Positions 57,029-64,000 of a stretch of DNA of 64,000 nt are shown here, one piece after another (positions within the stretch are counted from its first letter, which is position 1; every line of letters starts with the position of its first letter). The position numbers were made by a program, and so were the translations under genes. The DNA is from Aquaticitalea lipolytica. GTDB lineage: Bacteria > Bacteroidota > Bacteroidia > Flavobacteriales > Flavobacteriaceae. The notes beneath the pieces are model-generated. The model searched no databases, had not been told where the DNA came from, and was given only the letters and a program-made list of their open reading frames with translations. The stretch is taken from the NCBI RefSeq assembly GCF_014641635.1, contig NZ_BMIC01000001.1, positions 1,246,641 to 1,310,640 on the forward strand. The letters are read 5' to 3'.

Positions 57029-57607
57029 ATGAAAATCGGCTTGTATTTTGGTACTTTTAATCCAATTCATGTTGGGCATTTAACCATTGCAAATCATATG
57101 GCAGAATACAGTGACTTAGACCAAATATGGTTTGTAGTTACGCCTCAAAGCCCTTTTAAAGTTAAAAGCTCAATGCTAGATAATCATCAACGATTAGAAA
57201 TGGTGTATAGAGCAACAAAAGATTACTTAAAGCTAAAACCTAGCGATATTGAATTTGGTTTGCCACAGCCTAATTACACCATAAACACACTTACCTATTT
57301 ACAAGAAAAGCATCCTAACTATGAGTTTGCTTTAATTATGGGGGAAGATAATTTAAAGAGTTTTCATAAGTGGAAAAACTATGAGCTGATATTAGAAGGT
57401 TATAATATTTATGTATATCCACGATTATCTGAAGGAACAATAGAAACACAATTTGATAAGCATCCTAAAATTCATCATATTGATGCTCCAATAATGGAAT
57501 TATCATCTACTTTTATAAGAAAATCTATCAAAAAAGGTAAAAATGTAAGGCCAATGCTTCCTGAACATGTTTGGGAATATGTTGATGAGATGAATTTTTA
57601 TAAGTAA
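57029..57607 (+). CDS. nadD: Nicotinate-nucleotide adenylyltransferase
   Basis: Forms deamido-NAD from nicotinate mononucleotide. Nucleotidyltransferase signature GTFNPIHVGHLTIANHM (8-24), VTPQSPFKVKSSM, FALIMGEDNLKSFHKWKNYE and the ISSTFIR-type motif (LSSTFIRKSIKKGKN). The length of 192 is normal. Starts 4 bases after gmk. Confidence 0.96.
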   Translation: MKIGLYFGTFNPIHVGHLTIANHMAEYSDLDQIWFVVTPQSPFKVKSSMLDNHQRLEMVYRATKDYLKLKPSDIEFGLPQPNYTINTLTYLQEKHPNYEFALIMGEDNLKSFHKWKNYELILEGYNIYVYPRLSEGTIETQFDKHPKIHHIDAPIMELSSTFIRKSIKKGKNVRPMLPEHVWEYVDEMNFYK

Positions 57608-57609
57608 AA

Positions 57610-57969
57610 TTAAAAATGATAAAAAGCATTTTCAATATGCTCAATATCAAACTGTTTTCCTGTTTTTACAATTGCAATAATATCAAATCGCACTTCAACA
57701 TCTAACTTATTTACAGTTACATATTCATCAACCGCTTTTACTAGACGTTGAATTTGCTTTGGTTTTACAAAATCTTGAGGGTCTCCAAAATCTGTTGAAG
57801 ACCTTGTTTTAACCTCAACTATGGCAAGAGTATCTTTTTGTTGAGCAATAATATCTACTTCAGCTTTATCAAACCTATAATTTTGAGCTACAATATCATA
57901 TCCTTTTTCTAATAGAAAATTGACAGCTATTTGTTCGCCTTTCTTACCAAGTTCGTTGTGTTGAGCCAT
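57610..57969 (-). CDS. YraN/UPF0102 endonuclease-fold protein
   Basis: 119 residues: LGKKGEQIAVNFLLEKGYDIVAQNYR, AEVDIIAQQKDTLAIVEVKTRSSTDFGDP (the D-x(n)-E-x-K nuclease-fold core) and KQIQRLVKAVDEYV. Function unknown; the fold is that of Holliday-junction-resolvase-like nucleases. Convergent with nadD, 2 bases between stops. Confidence 0.93.
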   Translation of the reverse strand: MAQHNELGKKGEQIAVNFLLEKGYDIVAQNYRFDKAEVDIIAQQKDTLAIVEVKTRSSTDFGDPQDFVKPKQIQRLVKAVDEYVTVNKLDVEVRFDIIAIVKTGKQFDIEHIENAFYHF

Positions 57970-58087
57970 GTTTAGTAATCTTTCTTATTTAATTTGTAAA
58001 ACCTATGGTCTAAAATATTACTATTATTCAACTAAAAAAAATTTACACGATATGTTAAAACGCATTATAATTAAAACACACTTTTGC

Positions 58088-58095
58088 TATTTTTG
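58088..58095 (+). promoter_or_regulatory. -7 promoter box of the DUF4403 gene
   Basis: TATTTTTG (exact TAnnTTTG), 26 bases before the ATG at 58122. No TTG at the expected distance. Confidence 0.4.
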
Positions 58096-58121
58096 TCGCT
58101 AACAATTTACTGAACAGTATA

Positions 58122-59528
58122 ATGAAAAATAGTGCGTTTATTTTAGTGCTTTTTATGCTTATTTTAAATTCTTCTTGTGGCACTAAAAAACAATTAATGA
58201 CACTAAAACCCGAACCTAGTGAAGCCAGTCCTTTAGTTTATGAACACAGTCCGTCTTTTATAAATATTCCTATATCTGTAAAATTAAAAGACATTGAAAA
58301 TCAAACTAATGCATTGCTAAAAGGGTTAATTTACGAAGACAATACAATTGAAGATGATGACATAGAGATAAAAATCTGGAAATTAGCGCCTATTACAATT
58401 AAAAATGATGAAAATTCTAAAGGAAATAAAATAAAGATAACATTACCACTAAAAGCAAAAATTAAATATAGAGTTGGAACATCAACTTTGGGCATGAATC
58501 TTTACAAAACAAACGAATTTAATCTTAACGGAGTAGTTACCTTAACTAGCGATTTAGGATTAACAAATTGGCAGCTAAAATCAAAAACAGACTTAAAATC
58601 TCTTGAGTGGGTTGAAAGCCCTTCAATGGTAGTTTTTGGAAAAAACGTACCTGTAACCTATCTTATAAATCCAGCAATAACAATATTTAAGTCAAAAATA
58701 GAAAAGAGTATTGATACATCGATTGAAGAGTCTATGGATTTTAAACCAAACGTTTTATCAGCAATCGAAAAGCTTACAGAGCCGTTTAAAATGAGTGACG
58801 ATTATGAGAGCTGGCTACGAATTGTTCCTATAGAAATATATGCTACAGATGCCAAATTAGAAAAAGATAATGTATTGCTACAAATGGGCATGAAATGCCA
58901 AATGGAAACTATAATTGGACAGCAACCAAAATCTAAATTTGATGCAGGCAAAATTGTTTTGAAGCCAGTTATTAAAATGCCTAATCATGTAACATCAAAC
59001 ATAATAGCTATATCAACTTATGAGGATGCATCTAAAATAATGACCAAAAATTTTAACGGACAAGAATTTAGCTCTGGATCTAAAAAAATTGTTGTACAAA
59101 AAGTAAATATTTGGCATAAAAATGCAAGTATGGTAATTGCTTTAGATGTTGTAGGCTCGGTTAATGGAACTATTTATCTTTCAGGAATTCCAAAATACGA
59201 CGAACAAAAAAGAGAAATATATTTTGAACAATTAGAATATGTTTTAGACACAAAAAACAAACTTATTAGTACAGCAAATTGGTTAGCTAAAGGGTTAATA
59301 TTAAAAAGAATTCAGGAAAGTTGCAGATATTCTATTCAACCAAATATTGATGAAGGCAGACAAACCATATTAAGTTATCTTAATAATTATTCGCCAATGC
59401 CTGGTGTTTTTGTTAACGGAAAAATGGATGCTTTTGAATTTGAAAAAATACAGTTAACAAATAATGCCATTCTAGCATTTATGAAAATAAACGGACAAAT
59501 AAGTGTTACTGTAAACGGATTGGAGTAA
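58122..59528 (+). CDS. DUF4403 family lipoprotein
   Basis: 468-residue lipoprotein, lipobox in LILNSSCGTKK (Cys about 20). DUF4403 features: HSPSFINIPISVKLKDIENQTNALLKGLIYED (in parts), INPAITIFKSKIEKSIDTSIEESMDF and KPVIKMPNHV. The fold is thought to be tubular lipid-binding-like beta/alpha repeats. Function unknown. Ends 5 bases before the convergent LD-carboxypeptidase gene. Confidence 0.82.
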   Translation: MKNSAFILVLFMLILNSSCGTKKQLMTLKPEPSEASPLVYEHSPSFINIPISVKLKDIENQTNALLKGLIYEDNTIEDDDIEIKIWKLAPITIKNDENSKGNKIKITLPLKAKIKYRVGTSTLGMNLYKTNEFNLNGVVTLTSDLGLTNWQLKSKTDLKSLEWVESPSMVVFGKNVPVTYLINPAITIFKSKIEKSIDTSIEESMDFKPNVLSAIEKLTEPFKMSDDYESWLRIVPIEIYATDAKLEKDNVLLQMGMKCQMETIIGQQPKSKFDAGKIVLKPVIKMPNHVTSNIIAISTYEDASKIMTKNFNGQEFSSGSKKIVVQKVNIWHKNASMVIALDVVGSVNGTIYLSGIPKYDEQKREIYFEQLEYVLDTKNKLISTANWLAKGLILKRIQESCRYSIQPNIDEGRQTILSYLNNYSPMPGVFVNGKMDAFEFEKIQLTNNAILAFMKINGQISVTVNGLE

Positions 59529-59533
59529 TAAAA

Positions 59534-60553
59534 TTATTGTTTAAAATTTAATGTTGAATTATCCTTACCAACTTTTAATTCAACCGTTCTGCCAAGTATC
59601 ATAGCGCGATTATCTTTCTCATGTCCTGCTGGCATATTAAACGCAATAGGAAAGTTATATTCTGCAAGAGCATCAATAATAAGTTGTTCAACAGGTTTTC
59701 CCCATGAAGTTGTATTCTTTCTCACTTTAGTAATATCACCAACTACTACACCTTTACAATTATCAAAATAGCCAGCGCGTTTTAAGCTTTGAAGCATTCT
59801 GTCTATATGGTATTCGTACTCACCAATTTCTTCAATAAACAAAATTTTTCCAGAAACATCTATACTTGTTTTTGAACCTAACATGGTATGCAAAACGGTT
59901 AAGTTTCCACCTACCAATGGTGCAGTAGCATTACCTTCTCTGTTATACTTTGAGCCTTTTAATGTATATGATAATGAGTTGCCAAAAATGGCATCTTTAA
60001 AAGTAGAAATAGTGTCTTCTAAACCAACTTTATCATCTGTTAAGCTTACACACATCATAGCATGTATAGACTGAAATCCTTCATTATGCACTTGATTATG
60101 TAATGCCGTAATATCACTATAACCTATAATCCATTTTGGTTTTTTATTGAATTTAGTATAATCTAATTTATCAAGAATTCTAACCGTTCCATAACCTCCT
60201 CTAGCACACCAAATAGCTTTAATTTTAGGATCATCTAAAGCCTTCTGAAAATCTTCACAACGCTCATCATCTGTACCTGCAAAATGATTGGCTTGACTAA
60301 ACACATGTTTACCAACTACAACATTTAAATTCCAGCTTTTAAGTAAAGCCTTAGCTTGCTCAATTTCATCAGTTCTGTTTTTTAAAATTCCTGAAGGTGC
60401 AACAATAGCGACTGTATCACCTGCTTTTAAATATGGTGGCTGTATCAATTTATTCTCTTGTTTAGTTGCTAATTTAGCTTGTGCTGAAATATTCATCTTC
60501 CCAAAGAAAAAAACAACACAGCATAACGCAATTATTATTCTGCTTTTTGACAT
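59534..60553 (-). CDS. LD-carboxypeptidase (S66), exported
   Basis: Murein tetrapeptide carboxypeptidase that trims cell-wall peptides during recycling. 339 residues from the ATG at 60553 (MSKSRIIIALCCVVFFFGKM, a signal peptide); the longer ATG at 60568 only adds five residues. The S66 triad is seen: Ser in IIGYSDITALHN, Glu in LFIEEIGEYEYHIDRML, His in MPAGHEKDN. AIWCARGGYGTVRILD is the family loop. The signal peptide points to a periplasmic enzyme. Confidence 0.93.
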   Translation of the reverse strand: MSKSRIIIALCCVVFFFGKMNISAQAKLATKQENKLIQPPYLKAGDTVAIVAPSGILKNRTDEIEQAKALLKSWNLNVVVGKHVFSQANHFAGTDDERCEDFQKALDDPKIKAIWCARGGYGTVRILDKLDYTKFNKKPKWIIGYSDITALHNQVHNEGFQSIHAMMCVSLTDDKVGLEDTISTFKDAIFGNSLSYTLKGSKYNREGNATAPLVGGNLTVLHTMLGSKTSIDVSGKILFIEEIGEYEYHIDRMLQSLKRAGYFDNCKGVVVGDITKVRKNTTSWGKPVEQLIIDALAEYNFPIAFNMPAGHEKDNRAMILGRTVELKVGKDNSTLNFKQ

Positions 60554-60596
60554 ATTGTAAATGTACATTTTTTTTCTAAATCCCTTTCAAAATGTG

Positions 60597-60604
60597 TACT
60601 TTTG
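60597..60604 (+). promoter_or_regulatory. -7 promoter box of metG
   Basis: TACTTTTG (exact TAnnTTTG), 22 bases before the metG ATG at 60627. It excludes the in-frame ATG at 60561. Confidence 0.5.
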
Positions 60605-60626
60605 TGGCTTCAAAAAAGAAACAAAA

Positions 60627-62687
60627 ATGTCAAAACGATATACCATTACAGCTGCATTACCTTACACCAATGGCCCAATACATATTGGACATTTAGCAGG
60701 TGTTTATGTGCCAGCAGATATTTATGCACGTTACCTTCGCTTAACAGGAAATGATGTAGCCTTTATTTGTGGAAGTGACGAACATGGAGTGCCAATTACT
60801 ATTAAAGCAAAAAAAGAAGGTGTAACACCTCAAGATATTGTAGATAAATATCATGCTATAATTAAAAAATCGTTTGAAGATTTTGGAGTTTCTTTTGATA
60901 ATTACTCACGTACATCTGCAAAAATTCATCATGATACTGCTCAAAATTTCTTTAAAACGCTTTACGACAAAGGTGAGTTTATTGAAGAAGTCACTGAACA
61001 ATTGTATGATGAAAAAGCTGATCAGTTTTTAGCAGATAGATTTGTAACTGGAACATGCCCTAAATGTAGTAATGAAGAAGCTTATGGTGACCAATGTGAA
61101 AAATGCGGAAGCAGTTTAAATGCTACCGATTTAATAAACCCAAAGTCTGCAATTACTGGAAACGTACCTACTCTTAAACAAACTAAACACTGGTTTTTAC
61201 CTTTAGACAAACATGAGGCTTTTTTAAAAGAATGGATTTTAAAAGGACATAAAAAAGATTGGAAACCTAATGTGTACGGACAAGTAAAATCTTGGATTGA
61301 TGATGGATTACGTCCACGTGCAGTAACCAGAGATTTAGATTGGGGAATTCCTGTACCTGTTGAAGGTGCTGAAGGAAAAGTACTTTACGTGTGGTTTGAT
61401 GCACCAATTGGGTATATTTCTGCAACCAAAGAATGGGCAGAACGTGTAGGTAAAGATTGGGAGCCTTATTGGAAAGATGAAAACACTAAATTAGTTCACT
61501 TTATAGGAAAAGATAATATTGTATTTCACTGTATTATTTTCCCAGCAATGTTAAAAGCTGAAGGAAGTTATATATTACCAGATAATGTGCCTGCGAATGA
61601 GTTTTTAAATTTAGAAGGCAACAAATTGTCAACTTCTAAAAATTGGGCTGTTTGGTTACCAGAATATTTAGAAGATTTTCCAAATCAGCAAGATGTGTTA
61701 CGTTATGCATTAACTGCAAATGCACCAGAAACAAAAGATAACGACTTTACTTGGGCAGATTTTCAGGCAAAAAATAATAATGAACTTGTAGCCATTTTTG
61801 GAAACTTTATTAATCGTGTTGTGGTATTAACTGATAAATACTACAACGGAATTGTGCCATCTCCTTCTAATTTCACTCAAGTTGACGAAGAAGTATTGGC
61901 TGCTATTAAAGCATATCCAGATGTTATTGCAAGCTCTATTGAAAGATACAGATTTAGAGAAGCAAGCCAAGAATTAATGAATTTAGCTAGACTTGGTAAC
62001 AAGTACTTAGCAGATGAAGAACCTTGGAAAGTCATCAAAGTAGATGAAGAACGCACCAAAACTATTATGTTTGTTGCTCTTCAAATTGCAAGTGCCTTAG
62101 CAACTTTAAGCGAGCCTTTTTTACCGTTTACATCAGATAAATTAAAGAATATTCTATCTGTCACATCGAGCGCAATCGAGATGTCTTGGGAAGATATTAG
62201 CACTAAAAATGTGTTACTCCCAACGGGTCATCAAATTGGAAAAGCTGAGTTACTTTTTTCAAAAATTGAAGATGAAGCTATCCAACAACAACTAGACAAA
62301 CTTATCGCTAGTAAAAAAGCTAATGAAGCTGCAAACAAAACTGTAGAGCCTCAAAAAGACACAATAACTTACGATGACTTTTCAAAATTAGATATTAGAG
62401 TTGGTACTATTTTAGAAGCTGAAAAAATGCCTAAAGCTAATAAACTGCTGGTTTTAAAAGTAGATACAGGAATAGATGTAAGAACTATTGTTTCAGGTAT
62501 TGCAGAAAGTTTTTCTGCCGAAGAAGTTATTGGTAAAAAAGTAACTGTTTTGGTGAATTTAGCTCCAAGAGCTTTACGTGGTGTTGAAAGTCAAGGTATG
62601 ATTTTAATGACTGAAAATGCTGAAGGCAAATTAGTATTTGTAAATCCTGATGACAAATCTGTTGCTAACGGATTACATATAAGTTAG
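60627..62687 (+). CDS. metG: Methionyl-tRNA synthetase with C-terminal tRNA-binding domain
   Basis: 686 residues. [20 protein letters not shown] carries the HIGH signature; a zinc knuckle CPKC...CEKC lies at about 144-165; the second signature is KLSTS instead of KMSKS (ff. [10 protein letters not shown]), typical of this group. The C-terminal 110 residues form an Arc1p/Trbp111-type tRNA-binding domain ([36 protein letters not shown]). The start at 60627 is chosen over 60561, which lies upstream of the -7 box and adds a hydrophobic non-conserved leader. Confidence 0.97.
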   Translation: MSKRYTITAALPYTNGPIHIGHLAGVYVPADIYARYLRLTGNDVAFICGSDEHGVPITIKAKKEGVTPQDIVDKYHAIIKKSFEDFGVSFDNYSRTSAKIHHDTAQNFFKTLYDKGEFIEEVTEQLYDEKADQFLADRFVTGTCPKCSNEEAYGDQCEKCGSSLNATDLINPKSAITGNVPTLKQTKHWFLPLDKHEAFLKEWILKGHKKDWKPNVYGQVKSWIDDGLRPRAVTRDLDWGIPVPVEGAEGKVLYVWFDAPIGYISATKEWAERVGKDWEPYWKDENTKLVHFIGKDNIVFHCIIFPAMLKAEGSYILPDNVPANEFLNLEGNKLSTSKNWAVWLPEYLEDFPNQQDVLRYALTANAPETKDNDFTWADFQAKNNNELVAIFGNFINRVVVLTDKYYNGIVPSPSNFTQVDEEVLAAIKAYPDVIASSIERYRFREASQELMNLARLGNKYLADEEPWKVIKVDEERTKTIMFVALQIASALATLSEPFLPFTSDKLKNILSVTSSAIEMSWEDISTKNVLLPTGHQIGKAELLFSKIEDEAIQQQLDKLIASKKANEAANKTVEPQKDTITYDDFSKLDIRVGTILEAEKMPKANKLLVLKVDTGIDVRTIVSGIAESFSAEEVIGKKVTVLVNLAPRALRGVESQGMILMTENAEGKLVFVNPDDKSVANGLHIS

Positions 62688-62709
62688 TAATTATTTAAAA
62701 ATAGAAACT

Positions 62710-62717
62710 TATCTTTT
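62710..62717 (+). promoter_or_regulatory. -7-like box abutting the 62722 gene start
   Basis: TATCTTTT (TAnnTTTG with final T), then CCTT, then the GTG start. Same four-base spacing as at panD, bioF and recX. Confidence 0.35.
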
Positions 62718-62721
62718 CCTT

Positions 62722-63333
62722 GTGGTAAACAAAAAGCATAAGATACTTGGTGAATACTTATCATTAATTGTAATGACTTGTATTACCATTATGGCTATTT
62801 ATAGTAAACAAATTACTGTATTTTATATTATTTATTTGTTTTGGTGTGATGAGTTTTTAAAAACGATTTTTGATGGTTTTCGATATCGATTTAAAAAAGA
62901 GCAAATACAAAACCCAACAAACTATATTTTAAATATTAAAAACAGATTTTTTATGCTTTTAATTTATTTAGTATTTATTATAGTCTGTTTTGGTTTAATA
63001 CTAGACTGGAACAATACTGATTTAATTTTAGGCAATTTTGAAGTATTCTTTTTTAAGAATACTCTTTTTAATATTAGCTTAATTACATTCTTGTTACGTG
63101 AAATTTATTTGTACAAAAACAATCAGTTAATTTTAAATTCTCATCACCTACTTTCAAGTGGTATTATTACACTTCATATATCGCTTATTTTAGGAATAAT
63201 GCTCTCTTTTTTAATTAAAAAGGAATTTGTTGTTTTTGAAAATTATGCAGCTGTATTTGCTATTATCCCTTTTTTATTGTTAAAGTTGTATTTTGAGATA
63301 CAAGAAATAAAATACAATTCAAAAGAGGCTTAA
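62722..63333 (+). CDS. Small integral membrane protein of unknown function
   Basis: 203 residues, GTG start. Five or so hydrophobic helices (LSLIVMTCITIMAIY, ITVFYIIYLFW, FMLLIYLVFIIVCFGLIL, GIITLHISLILGIMLSFLI, YAAVFAIIPFLLLKLYF). The loop CDEFLKTIFDGFRYRFKKEQ is the most distinctive part. I do not recognise a family. It lies 34 bases after metG and has its own -7-like box. Confidence 0.7.
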   Translation: MVNKKHKILGEYLSLIVMTCITIMAIYSKQITVFYIIYLFWCDEFLKTIFDGFRYRFKKEQIQNPTNYILNIKNRFFMLLIYLVFIIVCFGLILDWNNTDLILGNFEVFFFKNTLFNISLITFLLREIYLYKNNQLILNSHHLLSSGIITLHISLILGIMLSFLIKKEFVVFENYAAVFAIIPFLLLKLYFEIQEIKYNSKEA

Positions 63334-63342
63334 AAATAAGTT

Positions 63343-64000
63343 TTAATTGGTGGTTTTTAGTTCTCCAATTTCCCAATAACCTTTACTTTGTATTGCTCCA
63401 GATTTATTAAAGTAAGCTCCTAAACCATGTCGTTTACCGTTTGAAAACGCACCTCTATAAATAGTGCCAGAAGAACCGTAATACTCTTCACCTTGGCCAT
63501 TTCCTAAATTGTTATAATACTCACCAGTATATATATTTCCTGAAGCCCAAGTATAACCACCAACATAGTTTCTATTATTGTTTGAAAAAAATCCAGTGTA
63601 AATATCACCATTAGAATATTTATAAGAACCAAAACCATTAACACAATCACCAATACAATTGCCAATTAATTTTTGATCCTTAAAATCTTGAGTAAGCATA
63701 TTTCTTGTTTGTTTTCCATTTTCGTAATATCCAGCTTGAAACACTATTCCTTTTTCAATATAATAGCCATAGCCATGTTGATAACCTGATTTCCAAAAAC
63801 CAATGTAGCTTTGCTTTAATTTTAACCATTCATAGTAACCATATCCATCTCTAAATCCATCTTTAAATGTGCCTTGATAATATCCAGATCCATCATTAAA
63901 TACTTCTTTTCCGTAACCATTGGCTTTCCCGTTTTTAAAAAACCCAACAATATTAGATTTTGACAATTTTAGTTCGCCATAGCCATCAGTGCAATTGCCC
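63343..64000 (-). CDS. MORN-repeat protein, 3' part (5' end beyond window)
   Basis: The frame stays open to the right edge: upstream of the TTG at 63966 it reads GNCTDGYGELKLSKSN, so the true start lies outside. The visible 219 residues are nearly all MORN repeats (NGYGKEVFNDGSGYYQGTF, RDGYGYYEWLKLKQSYIGFW, GFGSYKYSNGDIYTGFF, RHGLGAYFNKSG). A cysteine pair CIGDC with VNGFG, and the edge GNCTDGYG, repeat the module seen in the 23005-24471 protein. Probably exported like that paralogue. Convergent with the 62722 gene, 9 bases between stops. Confidence 0.85.
   Translation of the reverse strand, partial: GNCTDGYGELKLSKSNIVGFFKNGKANGYGKEVFNDGSGYYQGTFKDGFRDGYGYYEWLKLKQSYIGFWKSGYQHGYGYYIEKGIVFQAGYYENGKQTRNMLTQDFKDQKLIGNCIGDCVNGFGSYKYSNGDIYTGFFSNNNRNYVGGYTWASGNIYTGEYYNNLGNGQGEEYYGSSGTIYRGAFSNGKRHGLGAYFNKSGAIQSKGYWEIGELKTTN

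Noticed and set aside
58052-58102. 16-codon open frame before the DUF4403 gene
   Set aside because: It contains the predicted -7 box of that gene, so it would not be on the transcript; no sign of coding.

Overview
The window is AT-rich and looks like a chromosome segment from a marine-type member of the Flavobacteriaceae (Bacteroidota). The support is type IX secretion (T9SS) cargo with C-terminal sorting domains, a PorZ-like protein next to recO, two TonB-dependent receptors, DUF4270 and DUF4403 lipoproteins, the KLSTS form of the MetRS signature, atpDC standing apart from the other ATP synthase genes, and promoters of the Bacteroidota type (TTG, about 17-20 bp, TAnnTTTG). I see no rRNA, tRNA, CRISPR array, insertion sequence or prophage. 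Genes are tightly packed and no gap exceeds 300 bp.

Layout. 1-12.1 kb (minus strand): 5' part of ileS (runs off the left edge), a small lipoprotein, a 1408-residue T9SS-exported LamG/TSP3 protein, then radA, an esterase-like protein, a flippase-like membrane protein, panD and panC. 12.2-23 kb (plus): a half-length GT5-like protein, a DUF4270 lipoprotein, glmS, a TonB receptor paired with an SGNH lipoprotein, and atpD-atpC. 23-27 kb (minus): a MORN-repeat protein, a GNAT acetyltransferase and an M61 peptidase. 27-39 kb (mostly plus): bioF-DUF2007-bioD-bioA joined by 4-base overlaps, a membrane AraC-type regulator, a PAP2 phosphatase/EptA pair for lipid A modification, a Coa1-like protein (minus), a stand-alone ketoacyl synthase, an NfeD/flotillin pair and bioB. 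A structured intergenic element follows bioB. 39-50.7 kb: cupin-like protein plus small barrel protein, recX, a second T9SS cargo, the porZ-recO-heme receptor operon and gdhA. 50.9-64 kb: an outer-membrane protein, metB-like gene, DUF3298 lipoprotein, ArsC-like and EamA genes, a thioesterase, yicC-gmk-nadD, yraN, DUF4403, an LD-carboxypeptidase, metG, a small membrane protein and a second MORN protein cut by the right edge.

Themes. Three are visible: cofactor synthesis (biotin, pantothenate, NAD), envelope building (glmS, lipid A modification, LD-carboxypeptidase, PorZ, receptors, flotillin) and core information enzymes (ileS, metG, radA, recO, recX, gmk). I found no clear-cut new defence or mobile system. 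The most interesting signals are: (i) four genes whose start codon lies exactly four bases after a -7 promoter box, which predicts leaderless mRNAs; (ii) the multi-hairpin element after bioB; (iii) proteins that keep a fold but lose catalytic parts (half-length GT5 protein, esterase with Gly at the nucleophile elbow); (iv) the LpxE-like/EptA pair beside a membrane AraC regulator; (v) MORN proteins with a recurring cysteine-pair module.
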